From the NCBI GenBank assembly GCA_037954235.1, contig JBBMOA010000002.1:17796009-17860008 (forward strand): a DNA stretch of 64,000 nucleotides, written 5' to 3'. Below, in pieces: positions 1 through 11,693 of this stretch. Position 1 is the first letter of the stretch. The number at the start of each line of letters is the position of its first letter. The DNA is from Aulostomus chinensis. Lineage: Eukaryota > Chordata > Actinopteri > Syngnathiformes > Aulostomidae. A model generated the notes under the pieces. It was not told the origin of the DNA and ran no database searches. It saw only the letters and a program-made list of their open reading frames with translations. The position numbers and the translations under genes were made by a program.

Positions 1-888
1 GGGGGTGAGGGGGGGTGAGCGACACACATACAAAGAGAACAATACCATAGCAGCAATGACACTAGGCACGTGTGGGTGTGTGGGTTTAGAATGATGAAAA
101 AAACGAGGAACAACTAATACTCTTTCAATAAAAATGACTGTGATTGCACAGAATTGATCGAGTCAGTTTTACTGGTTGTAAAAATGAGCTGTACAGCTAT
201 AGGGACACAGAAAATGGAAAAACATACAATTACAATGTGGTGGGAAAATTTCTCTCACTCTAGTTTTATCTTATGGATTATTTGCTTTATAAAAAATAGA
301 AAAGAAGAAATGAGAGAGAGAAACAAAGATTCTGCCAAAAATTGGAGGATGACGGAGAAAGTAAATATTCGGCTGCAATAGGGTTTTTTTTTTGTTGTCT
401 CCCTCTGATTGGAAACCATCTCAAGACTGTAAAAGAACATGAATGCAACCCAAGGAGGAGGTTTAAAAGGGTTAAAGGACTTTTTTATGTGGCAAGAACA
501 TTCCGCTCTCAATTAAGACCGGCTTCATCATGGTCTTACACAAAATTGATCTGTGTGCAGCGTAATGATGGTCTTTACGGCTACGCTGCGGTTAGACAGG
601 CAAGTAGGAAAACTACTTACTCCAGTCCACCGTTATCACTGAATCAATCCATTAGCTGAATATTGAAAATGTGGTCACTCCCCACAACATAGTGATTGTA
701 TATGGCTGCAAATTGATTTATTCAATATGCAATTCAGTTATGAGCAGCATGTAAAAACCCAGATAGAGATGGATGTTTCTTTGGGCCACAACACATTACA
801 TCTATACATTAATTGAAAATGGGAGCCATGACATGAGGCTATGAGACGTAATTACATGCTGTTCAAAAACAGTTGGGCATGAAAATAA

Positions 889-890
<2 letters not shown>
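1..890. other. unique non-coding stretch
   Basis: It opens with two G-rich repeats (gggggtgagg) and then becomes AT-rich unique sequence. The short open frames here have no recognisable domain. I see no exon, RNA gene or repeat family. Confidence 0.5.

Positions 891-957
<67 letters not shown>
891..957. repeat. (TG)n microsatellite
   Basis: Uninterrupted GT dinucleotides, about 33 units. The reverse frame translates as a run of His-Thr and is an artefact of the repeat. Confidence 0.97.
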
Positions 958-958
<1 letters not shown>

Positions 959-1318
959 CAGAGGCAGAGAGGGGATGTGTGTCCCTGGGAAAGTGACTGC
1001 TGTGGCTTGGCCTCCTGTCCCCTCTTCCAAAGGACTGTGAAATCAGAAATTAAACGCTTCACCATCGTGAAGCAATTCAGCCAGATATGTCTTCCTCCAC
1101 TTGTAATTGTTTGTTTATTGGACCCTGTTCAAAAGCAATATTGTCTGGGTCTCAGTGGGCTCTGGGAGCCAGCTTGTATACAGGATGAAGGTCACAGCAT
1201 GTCAGTTAGCATAAGAGAAAAGAAAGCATAAAGACAGAGATTAATGTAGAACTGACAGCACACACACTGAAAGATATACACATTTCAATTTACAGATTAT
1301 ATTGTATATCCCCCCCAA
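958..1318. other. unique non-coding stretch
   Basis: Mixed-composition sequence between two microsatellites. An 84-codon frame begins in the flank of the TG array and has no recognisable domain. Confidence 0.45.
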
Positions 1319-1330
1319 CACACACACACA

Positions 1331-1412
<82 letters not shown>

Positions 1413-1426
1413 CTCTCGCTCTCTCT
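1319..1426. repeat. (CA)n(CT)n compound microsatellite
   Basis: A CA array with an AAAA interruption at 1331-1334 runs directly into a CT array with two TCG interruptions near its end. It is a homopurine/homopyrimidine tract joined to an alternating purine/pyrimidine tract. Confidence 0.97.
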
Positions 1427-1980
1427 TCATTACTATGGCCATATTAGGTGGCAGATAGAGATGACTTGACCAGCAATGACAAGCTGCTGAGCTGGTGGCA
1501 GCACAGACCACATTGTTACAAACTGACCACAGAGGTCACAACCGTAATGACCTGTTGACCTCCCACTTCTTTGGCCCTTTGTCCACTTTTATCTGGACCC
1601 ATTTGTCCCTTTTCTCTCTTCTTTTGTTATGTGTTTTGCACAATACGGGGAGAGGAGGGAAACATGGCACAGCATAACATTTTAGTTAATGAGTTGACAG
1701 ACAGAGGACTTAAAACAACCTGAGCAAAGAAGTAGAGAGATTTAATGATGAAGGCAAACGGATGAGAGAGAGCAGTCGAGGGCAGATGCAGCCAGGCATT
1801 GATTTTGCTGTTAATTTTGATTAAAAAAAAATTGATAATGGTTGTGGGTTTGATTACAACATGACCTTTTAGCCTAGAATTTTTATTTACCCTACTCAAC
1901 AAAAATTCTTGAAGACAGAGAACAACAACAGATAATGAATTGGAGGCTGCATTAAAATGAACTCATCAAAACAATCTTTT
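1427..1980. other. unique non-coding stretch
   Basis: No repeat family or coding signal seen apart from a short A-run near 1824. Confidence 0.4.
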
Positions 1981-1991
1981 ACATTTATATA

Positions 1992-2355
1992 GGGGCTGCA
2001 CGGTGGTGCAGTGGTCAGCACTGTCGCCTCAGCAAGAAGGTTCCAGGTTCGAGTCCCGGCTCCAGCACGGGATCTTTCTGTGCGAGTCTGCATGTTCTCC
2101 CTGTTCCTGTGTGGGTTCTCTCTGGTACTCCAGCTTCCTCCCACAGTCCAAAGACATCAAGAGGGGACGAGGCTGATTGATACTCTAAATTGACTGTAGG
2201 TGTGACTGTGAGTGTGAATGGTTGTCTGTCTCTATGTGTTGGTCCTGTGATGGACTGGTGACCTGTCCAGGGTGAACTTCGCCTTTCGCCCGTTGACGCT
2301 GGGATAGGCTCCAGCCCCCCCACGACCCTTAACAGGAATAAACGGAAGACAATGG
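1992..2355 (+). mobile_element. tRNA-derived SINE, family A, near-complete copy
   Basis: The head carries a polymerase III A-box-like TGGTGCAGTGG at 2004-2014 and a B box GGTTCGAGTCC at 2046-2056, 31 bases apart, as in tRNA genes. The body contains the segments shared by all family A copies here (catgttctccctg, cctcccacagtccaaagaca, gatggactggtgacc, gggataggctccagc). The tail ends in aacaggaataaacgg. It is flanked by an imperfect target duplication, acatttatata at 1981-1991 and acattttatata at 2356-2367. The body is almost identical to the copies near 17.5 and 29.9 kb, which suggests related source elements. The open frames in it, on both strands, are not genes. I know the sequence type as a very common teleost dispersed repeat but do not assign a database name. 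Confidence 0.88.
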
Positions 2356-2367
2356 ACATTTTATATA

Positions 2368-2875
2368 AACTATATCAGATTGATTTAGTTCAAGAACAAA
2401 CTTTATTGTCATTACAATACAATCAAAAGCAGCTTAACAACTGACAAGAGTACAAAGAAGCAGTGAGGTGCACAAGTACACCGTATACAATGCATGGGGA
2501 GCTTAATCGTGTGCCAGATTTATGATATGAGGTACATTATAAACACTATCAAAAAGGTTATTTCCATAATATGAGTATATATCAAATCTATGTAGAGTAC
2601 AGTAGCCATTACGGTAGTAGCATGAATAATCCTTTCTTTCCTTTTCAAGTTTGGCAGATGAATTTTGATTCTGTAAAAACTTTAACAATAAATGCTTTCA
2701 CATTTTTACTTCAGCAGATAACTGCACTGAATTTTCAGTGTATGCATCGATATATGGAATGAATTTTTGTACACCCTTCAAAATAAATCGAAAGACAGAT
2801 ACGAGCTGTGACTGGTCTGAGAGCAGGTGATGGAGGGATAGAAGACTAATTTATCCGTATGCATGTAGTGCTAAT

Positions 2876-2876
<1 letters not shown>
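2368..2876. other. non-coding stretch with a possible retroelement 3' tail
   Basis: An actttattgtcattacaat segment near 2400-2418 resembles the short 3' tail motif of several fish non-LTR elements. The rest is AT-rich unique sequence. Confidence 0.3.

Positions 2877-2920
<44 letters not shown>
2877..2920. repeat. (AC)n microsatellite
   Basis: AC dinucleotides with one AA interruption near 2908. Confidence 0.95.
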
Positions 2921-2921
<1 letters not shown>

Positions 2922-3780
2922 ATTCCCTGTGTGCACCCATGTGTATCTCTGTATGTGTGTATCTAGGCACATATGCCATATGGACTCACCTTCATGACAC
3001 CTGTCAATTAAAAGTAGACAAGAATGGCAATGACATCCCATGAATAATTCAACTTTAGCACCAAGTTCTCCTGAACTTTCACAATGAGATCACTGCATCT
3101 TACACCACTTCTAGCACAGAGTGTCTATATTTGATGATAGGCAATCATCTGTCTGCACACCTGCTGTCATTAACAGTGGCTGCTGCCTTTCATACATACA
3201 GATGTTTTCTTTTTTCTATTTTGAAGCGATCTGATCTTAAACCAAAGTATAAGGCGTTTAAATGAGTGGCGCGATGTGCCACTCAAAAATAATAAAAACA
3301 GCTTATTGTGAATGAATATTAATGAATAGTACATAATTAAATAAACATAATCAACATGTTATGATTCAAAACAGCAGTTCATGCTCCTGAATGATAGAAA
3401 CATGTATCTTTGTTAGGATACAACTAAATCTAAATTTTTGAAATCTTTTAGACAGCAAGGTTTTCATTGTGAGATTTTCACATTAAAAGAGAACACACAT
3501 TATCACAGTCGTCAACAGTATCTCCTACAGATATACAAAGAGTTTTAAAATACCTAAATTAATTGAATACATAAAGGTGGGGACACTCAGCTCCAGCTCC
3601 TCTTAAAATATAAGAATAAAACACTCGTCCAGAGCAGAAATACAGGAAAGCCTCACCTTCACAATCTAACACATTTTACAGCATAATCGTTGTGCCTCAG
3701 AGCCCCCCCCCCTCCCCGAGCTCCTCTGATGACACATAATTCACTGTACTGTAATCCTGCCTGACTACAATAACACCCAA
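2921..3780. other. unique non-coding stretch
   Basis: AT-rich sequence with a C-run at 3703-3712. No coding signal or recognisable repeat until the SINE pieces that begin at 3781. Confidence 0.4.
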
Positions 3781-3822
3781 GTGTCCTTGAGCAAGATACT
3801 GAGCCCCCAATTGCTCCTGATG
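3781..3822 (+). mobile_element. SINE family B fragment
   Basis: The piece gtgtccttgagcaagatact followed by aattgctcctgatg is the reverse complement of the family B segment at about 39918-39961, so it is a short internal fragment of that SINE in sense orientation. It runs without a gap into a family A tail. Confidence 0.65.
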
Positions 3823-3964
3823 GCCCTGTGATGGACTGGTGACCCATCCAGGGTGAACCCCACCTCTCGCCGCCCAGTGTCAGCTGGGATAGGCTCCAGC
3901 AACCCCCCCCCCCCCCTCCCCCGGGGCAACCCGTAATGGATAAGTGGTATAGAAAATGGATGGA
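3823..3964 (+). mobile_element. SINE family A, 3' portion only
   Basis: It starts at the internal ctgtgatggactggtgacc, continues through the gggtgaaccccacc and gggataggctccagc segments, and ends in aaaatggatgga. A C-run at 3903-3916 sits at the usual C-rich position of the tail. The tRNA-like head is absent, and a family B fragment stands in its place. Confidence 0.8.
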
Positions 3965-5736
3965 AACAGATAAAACAAACCAGGATTGGAAACTGAAGAA
4001 GAAAAAGAAAGGAAAAAAGAATTACACCCAAAACAAAAAAACATGCTAATGAGGTGCAAGGTGTAAAGCCATGGAAACGAGTACAGACTGATCTGTGGAG
4101 GGTTAGTTGTGTGTGAAATCTGATCAAGAAACATGCGGACACTGAACCTCAGGGCCTGGAGATCTCACTGCATCAGATATTGAGGAAAGGTGGCAGCAAA
4201 CTATTCTTTGCAAGGGCTGAGCAGTGGATGGCAGATGTCAGAACTCTCAGCCCCACCCCCGACAATAGGGGCCACCTGTTGGACCAAGGCCATCTGGTGG
4301 GTGGGCCTTTGCTCCCTGGGTCTGACCCAGCATTGCTGACCAACGATACATGATCGCGCCACATAAGGGGAAACGTCTTTGATGTCTAGAGCTTTTTTTT
4401 TTACATCTTTTTTTAGTTCCGTCTTATGTAAACTGTAAAAATTATTGTGTAGAAGCAACATTATGTCTGCATCGCAGTTAAAGTGGTGCATCAGTGTGTG
4501 ACAAAAGATCACCATCAAGGCAGAGAGTTATCTTTACACGCGCTGGGAAGAAGCGTTGATGTCACTCAGCATGGCAGCATTTGCAGGCAAAAATTTCGGA
4601 ACGTATTTACAACTAAATGGTGAATTTATCAACCCTTTTTTAGTGATCTTATGCCACATTCAAGACAACTTGGAAATCATGAAAAAGGAGCTTGAGTTGA
4701 GAAAAATTAAGTAAACGATGTTAAAATGAAATCATTTCAGAGCTCTGCATTGTCTAATATCACAACATTAAACCTATTTCCTTTACACATATTGATGTGA
4801 ATTATGTTTACGCAACACTGAACAGCAATATCTGGGGGTGACCATGTTGCCTCTTTGTTGTTGTTGCCTCTCTCTATTGGCAGAGATCTTTCCAAAAGGG
4901 AGCTTTCCCTTTTTGCCTTGAAGATACTAAAATGATCAGCTGTCTACATATTGAACCAAATAATAATGATTAAAAATTGTATTCTTATTTTATAAATCAC
5001 TTTTATGCTGTAATCTGCATTTGTGCTGTTGTGTTTGACAAGCACAGCAGCTGTAACCATTGAGGGGGTGGAGTTTAAGGAAGGGGCGATACCATTTCTG
5101 TTTTGGGGTCCTGGTATGGTGCATATCAGGCTGACTGTCACACTTCTGTGCTTTACTGGGACACTTGAGTCTAACGGGGCCATTGTTAATTAGCCACTGT
5201 TAATTAGTAACACCTGTGCTTTTCTGACTATGGATGTTGCAATTAAATTGTCCAGTATACGCAGATGTTTTGCTAATATTATATGTATTTTAGAGACAAT
5301 AATATCAGGTTATGGAATAGAGGATAGCGAATCAATAGAGAGTATTTTCATTTGTTGGGTTTTATTCTGCTTTTGTGGACATTTTGTTGTTGAAGAGCAG
5401 GAATATTGACAGGCTGTTGAGATTATCGAGACGTTATATCTTCGATGCGACAGCCAGCCTTAAAGAGATGTGATGAAACAGGAGGTTTGTGAATATTCCA
5501 GAAAGCTGTACCAGCAGTATGTTGGTGCGCAGGTAGAAATAAATGATAAAAACAACTTTGAGAACTCAATCTGTTAACGTCAAACTACTGTGGAATCATT
5601 GAATGAAATATTGATGTTATGCAGCGACTCAGCTGAGACAAAATAGGTGACTGTCCTTCCACTGTCCTTGGAAAGAATGTCAGAAAGTGAAGCTCAGCCA
5701 AAATGTCCTCATTCTCCAAGAACAACAACTCAAAAT
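3965..5736. other. unique non-coding stretch
   Basis: About 1.8 kb of mainly AT-rich sequence. A GC-richer patch at 4230-4330 contains the near-palindrome gccacctgttgg / gccatctggtggg. No domain-bearing frame, microsatellite or known element was recognised. Confidence 0.4.
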
Positions 5737-5970
5737 GATCCATCCATCCATTTTTTACCGATTATTCTGTTAAGGGTTGCGAGGGGGAGAAGTGGTGCAG
5801 TGGTCAGCGCTGTCGCCTCACAGCAAGAAGTTTTCGGGTGCGAGTCCCGGCTCCAGCACAGGATCTTTCTGTGTGAGTCTGCATGTTCTCCCTGTGTGGG
5901 TTCTCTCTGGTACTCCAGCTTCCTCCCACAGTCCAAAGACATCAAGAGGGGACGAGGCTGATTGATACTT
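5737..5970 (-). mobile_element. SINE family A copy with inverted head (twin-priming-like)
   Basis: Bases 5737-5786 are the family A tail in antisense (starting ccatccatcc, then the complement of the aacaggaataa and gcaaccctt segments). Bases 5787-5970 are the head in sense, with the tgcagtggtcagc and gtgcgagtcccgg segments up to the gattgatact segment. The middle of the element is missing. On the minus strand this reads as an inverted head followed by a sense tail, the structure expected from twin priming during target-primed reverse transcription. The B box is mutated (ggtgcgagtcc). I see no clear target duplication. Confidence 0.75.
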
Positions 5971-6700
5971 ACCCGGATGTTGGTCTCCCCAATACAGACT
6001 TAGCACCTTATTCTCATGTTGTCCAGAAGACATGCATGAATGCACTTTTCAGCAGAAACCCATACATCTTCTTCTCATATGTCATTTAGTAATGTTATTT
6101 CATATTCTTTTTACTTTCAGCATTTTGTATCAGATATACAGTATATTTAAATATATACTGATGTGTAATTTATTTTGTATTAGACTTTTCTCACCCTAAC
6201 AATGCAGACAAAATGTAGAATATTTCTCCACATATTTCTGAACCATGAATACCAGATCAATACTTTAACATATTCTCATATTTTCTTCAATCTTTTTTGT
6301 TGTACATCTTCATGAACACATTTTGTTATTATGTTCTTTATTTTGCCTGTTTTTTTCAATTCACTGGAGGGGGAACATTTTTTAAAACAAGAACTTTTCA
6401 AGTCAGTTAATATCAAAGTGATGAGGAATTTCATCTGGTATCCTCTGTTTTAACTTTCTTGGTCTTATCCTCATTATTCATCTGCAGTGACAAGAGCTGA
6501 TCTGACCCTGGGCCTTGACCTCGGGGCATCTTTCATAAGTTCTTTTATAATATTAAATTTGTTGTTAGAATACTTACTCATGGTAAAGCCAGCGCTTACG
6601 AGACCAGCATTATCCTGATGCATATCTGTGTTCAGACTGCGTGAAGGTCACATTGTGCCGGATGTTCCATTTAGGTGTTACTGGTAGTGTCTGACATTAC
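5971..6700. other. AT-rich unique stretch
   Basis: Low-GC sequence with a palindromic tatatttaaatata near 6140. No coding signal or repeat family recognised. Confidence 0.4.
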
Positions 6701-6868
6701 TGGTATTACTGTTTATGGGGGTCAGACTCTATCCCAGCAGCATTCGGGGGTGAGGCGGGGTTCACCCTGGATGGGTCACCAGTCCGTCGCAGGGCCAAAA
6801 GGGGACTCAAACCCCAAACCTTCTTGCTGTGAGGTGACAGTGCTAACCACTGCACCACCGTGCCGCGC
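6701..6868 (-). mobile_element. SINE family A, internally deleted copy
   Basis: In antisense it shows the tail (ctatcccagc, ggggttcaccctggatggg, caccagtc), then jumps directly to the head (ccttcttgctgtgaggtgac and ctaaccactgcaccaccgtg). About 140 bases of the middle, including the cctcccacagtcc segment, are missing. The B-box region is altered (gggactcaaacccc on the plus strand). Confidence 0.78.
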
Positions 6869-7159
6869 GAGCAGACTCAGCAGACTCATTCTATCATGCA
6901 CACACACTCAGCACCCCGGGGCATTCATATCATTACAAACCTGAAACTTTTACTTTTTCTTCAGTGGCCTGCTGAATTCAGCGATGAAAAAATGCATGCA
7001 AATCCCTTGATTTCCACTAGGACTGTCTTTGAATTTCTAGGAAAATTTGAGAAAATGCATCAACCACATGAAAACGAACAAAATATTGTTGAGAATTACC
7101 TGGAATATATTCAGTGCTCAGTACTATCATGTTTGTCAGGCAGAACCAGAGAAATCCTG

Positions 7160-7192
7160 TGCGTGTGTGCGTGTGTGTGTGTGTGTGTGCGC

Positions 7193-7281
<89 letters not shown>
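7160..7281. repeat. (TG)n microsatellite with CG-rich interruption
   Basis: About 120 bp of alternating purine/pyrimidine sequence. A gcgcgcgcacgt block at 7189-7200 joins two TG arrays, so the whole tract is a candidate for Z-form DNA. Confidence 0.96.
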
Positions 7282-7282
<1 letters not shown>

Positions 7283-7799
7283 ATAGGTCTGACTCTGCCT
7301 GTGTGTGTACATTATTGCTTGTCTATTTTGGGGTCACATTTGATAAGCCCTTGAGTGATGTGGCAAGATGAAGTGACAGTTTGTCAGGAAGCGGGTCATG
7401 GGGCAGTCACTGTGTAGGCGGCCCTCTACACTCGTGTACTGGGTATAATTAGGCTGTCATTACCATATCAGTCAATTACCAACAACCATTCTGGCTGCTT
7501 TCTCTCAGGAATCTGCCCTTCTGGACACCAGCTCCGAAGATGAGCAGATTTTCCTGACTGCAGAAGTAATTATTTTCCCCCGTCTTTCTCCCTCCTTCAG
7601 CCTTATGATGATTGCTACTGGTAAAACAATGGCTTAGGTTTTGTTGTGTTTTGCTGCTGCGGGCACCATCTGTAGTTGTGAGGGGGAGGTACAACAATAC
7701 CCGTCCATATGGTCAGGGCATCAGCAGCGGGCTATATCTGCTCATCAAGTCCTGTCATTGTCATCAGCCGCTCTGCTCATACACTTGTCCATGTTCATC
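7282..7799. other. unique non-coding stretch
   Basis: Mixed-composition sequence. No repeat family or supported frame. Confidence 0.4.
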
Positions 7800-7880
7800 T
7801 GTCTCTGTCTCTGTCTCTGTCTCTCTCTGTCTCTCTCTCTCTCTCCCTCACACACACACACACACACACACACGCACGCA
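7800..7880. repeat. (TCTCTG)n/(CT)n/(CA)n compound microsatellite
   Basis: CT-rich repeats with periodic TG steps up to about 7848, followed directly by a CA array that ends in cacgcacgca. Confidence 0.94.
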
Positions 7881-8307
7881 CTGGACTGACACAACAACAA
7901 ATAGTTGTAGTTATCTATGAGTAAGATGAGGTTGGATGAGCAGCTTTCGTGCTGCAGTGAATATAAATCTATACGTACACACGATATTGTAAGTAAATAA
8001 CGGTCGATTCAAATACTTTGCTCATTTAACAGTTATTTTGCTTTAGGAGGGACACTGTAATCCCTCAAAAAATTTAAGGAGTGGTGAAATCAGTCATCAG
8101 TTTTCAGATAAAACCCTTTTCTAGTCTGAATTGGGCTCTCCTTTTTGATATCTTGTAATCACTTTTCATCTGCATGAACGGTATAATTTGCCTCCTCAAG
8201 ATCCATCCTCAACTCGCAATCGTTGATTGGTGTTGGGAGCTTGGGGCTTTTTTAGACATACCCATCTGCTGTCTCGCACCTCCTAATCTGCTACATAGTG
8301 TGCATGT
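7881..8307. other. unique non-coding stretch
   Basis: Nothing recognisable; AT-rich. Confidence 0.4.
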
Positions 8308-8342
8308 ACACACACACACACACACTCGCACACGCACACACA
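8308..8342. repeat. short (CA)n microsatellite
   Basis: CA dinucleotides interrupted by tcg and cgc. Confidence 0.9.
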
Positions 8343-9649
8343 ATTATACTGCTGCCACTATTCTGTCTACGTATTTTTATTTAAGCGACATCCTTTTTAC
8401 ACTCTTAACTTCACATTTTTGTCAAGAACTATAAGGATGAATAAGAATAATTTTATAAAATGTATTTTATCTTAATGGCCCAAATTCTCATTGTACCAGG
8501 AGAGATGAAGGGTGATATGTGCTGAGCAAGATAACAAGAGGATGCAGACGGCATGAAGACATAAGAAAGAAAAGAAAGCTGCAAAATACATGCATAGAAG
8601 TGCATAGAAAGGAGGTGTGAGAAGATGGTGTGATATGGGTATTAAGATACCACAATAAGCATGTTATATTGAAAGAGGACAAGGGGACATGGGCTTCAGG
8701 AGAAAACAGATTACTTGTGAGAGATCTGACGTGATAGAAAGGCAGAGATAGAGGTAGCGGAACGAGGGTAAGAGAAGGACAAAGCTGAAGGCATGTGAAA
8801 GCTGAGATAACCGGTTATCCCTGCGTCATCTCAGTCAGTGTTTATCTGAGTCGGCTTCATGTCGTATCTCTCCCCATCTCTCAGTCTCACCAAATAATAG
8901 AAACCTTGAAACAAAGCCCAGTGACTGTGGGTTTTAATTGGTCTTCAGAATCTATAATTAACAGAGCTTTAACGTGCAGACAGCACATTTCCTGCCATTA
9001 GTTGTTCTGTCATTTCGCATATAGCGCTTCACACTGAAGGAAATTGTAAACCTTGAATTTATTCCACTCCACACGAGGTTAAGAATGATTCACTCTGTTG
9101 GTTTTGTCAGCTAAGAATGTAACTCCAAAAAAATGAATAAATAATTTTTTTTTTTTAGTACAAAGATGACCAAATATGAGGAAATGAAGAGGGCTTTATG
9201 AATGGGGCCTGTTTATTCTGGCTGGGTCTTTATGAGCAGGAAAGCCCGTACGGACAGACTAATACTCAGCAGATCACAGGGATTGGGATATTGTTTATGG
9301 GATCAGCTCAACAATAGGCAGGGGAGCCCTCCTCTCTCAGCCTCTGTTTTGCCTCAGGCGATGCAGAAGACAGCCCTACCCTGATCTCTCCCTCTCCACC
9401 CACAAACAAACACAATCTTGACCTCCTCCTTCGCTCCTCTTTTCCTGTCCTCATTCAACCTTTCCCCTCTCTTCTCTCCATCCGGTGGCTGCTGTCCTGA
9501 GTCTCGCTGGAGACCAATCATCCATCTCCAGTGCTGTTTGCCCTCTGGTCACCTGGACTCACACCATATAGAGAGGATTTGTGGCTGACAGTTGCCCCTG
9601 GCGACACAAAGACAGACTGTGGGACAAAGTGGGTGATGGGATGGGAGTT
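8343..9649. other. unique non-coding stretch
   Basis: A purine-rich patch spans 8500-8800. The AT-balanced block at 8915-9020, with ttttaattgg and tctataattaac, has the texture of a conserved non-coding element. A T-run lies at 9146-9157. No supported gene. Confidence 0.35.
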
Positions 9650-9663
9650 GGGGGGGGGGGGGG
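9650..9663 (+). repeat. poly-G run
   Basis: Fourteen consecutive G on the plus strand. Confidence 0.9.
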
Positions 9664-10498
9664 TTGATAGTTCCATGGGTGCCTTGGTCAGTTCCAGCAA
9701 AGGGAGACAGCTGGACTCCCTCTCACCTCCTGGTTTGTGGGGGTCAGTCCTGTTACCACAGGCTGGACAGAGCTACAGTATGATACCAACAACCCAATAT
9801 ATACGGTTCAGAGGACATCCTGGGACTAAAAGCCTTTGGGGTACAGGTGGAAAAGCCAGACATTATCATGAAATTAATGAAACAACATTTTTATTTCATG
9901 TCATTATCTAGATAAAGAGTTAAATGTCCAGAGAGATAATAGAAAAAAAGGATTGAAGCAAAGAGAAAAAACAAACCACACACCCAAAATGCAACTTATC
10001 TCTCAGATAGTATCTAACTTTCCAAGAGTGCTGTGCCAGTCTGACAGCTCTGTTTTGCATCTCTGATTGTCTTACACATATTTCCTTTTTATCAAATTTC
10101 ATGAAAGGTGTAATTATGTTGGCCCCCTTGAAATATCCCTGGCGTGTTTGCTCGTGTTCGTGTGGCGCTCAGCACATATAATTTAATTTGAATTCATTAC
10201 TCCCCCTCCTGTCAGTTAATATATTCATGACTTCCAATTCCCTCAGAGCTGTCCCACCACCTGGAGTGTCCTCCCTCATCTGTGTCACTCCTCCCCCTCC
10301 TCTTTCTGATCCTTCCTCCTCCTCACCCCTCCTGGCCCTGCAGGATCCCTTGGGGCCCATGAAAGGGTGTTAGGGCCAGGGTCACACAGGCTGGGGGCCC
10401 CGCTGTCATTAGGGTGCAGTGGAATGTGTTAGCAAGGACCAGCTGGGACCAGCAAGCTCTGTCTCGGCCCTCTCTGTGCTGGTGCTGGTGCTGCTGCT

Positions 10499-10499
<1 letters not shown>
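9664..10499. other. unique non-coding stretch
   Basis: The block at 10140-10250 (acatataatttaatttgaat, gttaatatattcatgac) again looks like non-coding regulatory sequence. CT-rich DNA at 10260-10345 follows. No gene seen. Confidence 0.35.

Positions 10500-10546
<47 letters not shown>
10500..10546. repeat. (TG)n microsatellite
   Basis: Uninterrupted TG array preceded by a short ggtgctggtgctgctgctgg trinucleotide patch. Confidence 0.96.
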
Positions 10547-10547
<1 letters not shown>

Positions 10548-10853
10548 TGATGTTGGCAGCACTGGAGAGCTGGTCCTCAGTTTTTGTTCAAAACTGATAG
10601 CACAGTGTATGTTACTTTCTTCAATCCTCTGAGTCATTATTTGGACAGATCGGGATTCGTGTTCAAAAATTTGAAAGGTTTCCTCCAAATTAAGGCTTAG
10701 ATCTTAGATAATCATTCGTATTTTAAATTGCAGAAACTCACATCACCACAGATTAATTAGATATGATAACTTTGCATGTCCCATTTACTTAGAAGCATGC
10801 AATGGAACACTGAATGACTGTTGTTTTGATGACAGTAAAAATGTTTTTGTATT

Positions 10854-11399
10854 TCATCTCTTCTTTCTCTTCCTCCCTGAATAAGATGCATTATTCATCC
10901 CCTGCAAAAATATTACATCATTCAATAAAATGGTAACTGAGTAGTCATGTTTCCTTTCGAGGTAGAAGGAACTGAGCACTGGCTTCAAATGCTCCTCTCT
11001 TCGTTTCATATTCCCTCTATCTTTCATGTTGTAGCTTTGTATTCGGCTCTCGACTGACACTGCCTGAATATGTCCCTTCTGTATGGTAAATATTTCATGG
11101 CGGGGAGCAGCTAGAAGTTTGATCTTTGCAGGGCGCCTGTGTTGGAGTTCAAAGGAGATGGTGGGTCTTCTGACAGCCAGCCACAACAGAGTGGAGGAGG
11201 AGATACCAGGGTAAGACAGGAGGTGGGGGCTGAGAACAGAAGGGACACGAACAGAGGAGTGCTGTGTGTTCAGTTTAAATTCAGCACCACCAGTTTCCTG
11301 GACAGCTCTTTTGGATTTCAGCACAGTGGAAAACAAGAAGCTGTGTAGTTTTTGTTGACTTATTGTCAAAACCATCTTCCAAAGTGAGACTACATTCAT
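10854..11399 (-). other. unassigned 181-codon open frame
   Basis: This is the longest open frame of the window that is not made of a repeat. The predicted product is basic, ends in a KRKKR cluster, and shows no domain, signal peptide or membrane segment that I recognise. On the opposite strand, 11132-11210 is bounded by an acceptor-like tttgatctttgcag and a donor-like gg|gtaaga. Neither reading is supported by homology, so chance is the default. I list it because no other non-repeat frame here reaches this length. Confidence 0.15.
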
Positions 11400-11507
11400 T
11401 AATATGCATATACATGATAAACTACCTAATTTAGGCAGCTACAATGTGGGGACCAAGATTCTTCCTGCCAGTCATTAGATTAGATGAGCATATGTGTACT
11501 TGTACGT

Positions 11508-11693
11508 GCGTTTGTGTGTGTTTGTGTTTGTGTGTGTGTGTGTGTCTGTGTGTTGTAAGTGTGCCTGCATGCTCATCTTTTAATGTGTGTTTATGCATGC
11601 AAGTGCTGTATTTGCATATGTGTGTCTGTGTGTGCGTGTGTCTGTGTGAGCGTGTGTCTGTGTGAGCGTGTGTGTGTATTGGGGGGGGGGGGG
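11508..11693. repeat. degenerate (TG)n region ending in poly-G
   Basis: Interspersed TG arrays with tttg, tctg and gagcg interruptions, followed by a G-run at 11681-11693. Confidence 0.85.

Noticed and set aside
2004..2056. Possible tRNA gene from A and B boxes
   Set aside because: It lacks a foldable acceptor stem and anticodon context and is the head of a repeated SINE.
2015..2359. 114-codon and overlapping frames in 2.0-2.4 kb
   Set aside because: They are translations of SINE family A. The same peptides recur at 5.8, 17.6 and 29.9 kb.
11132..11210. Exon bounded by splice-like signals
   Set aside because: Short, no recognised peptide, and splice-like words of this quality are frequent by chance. 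Kept only as a low-interest finding.
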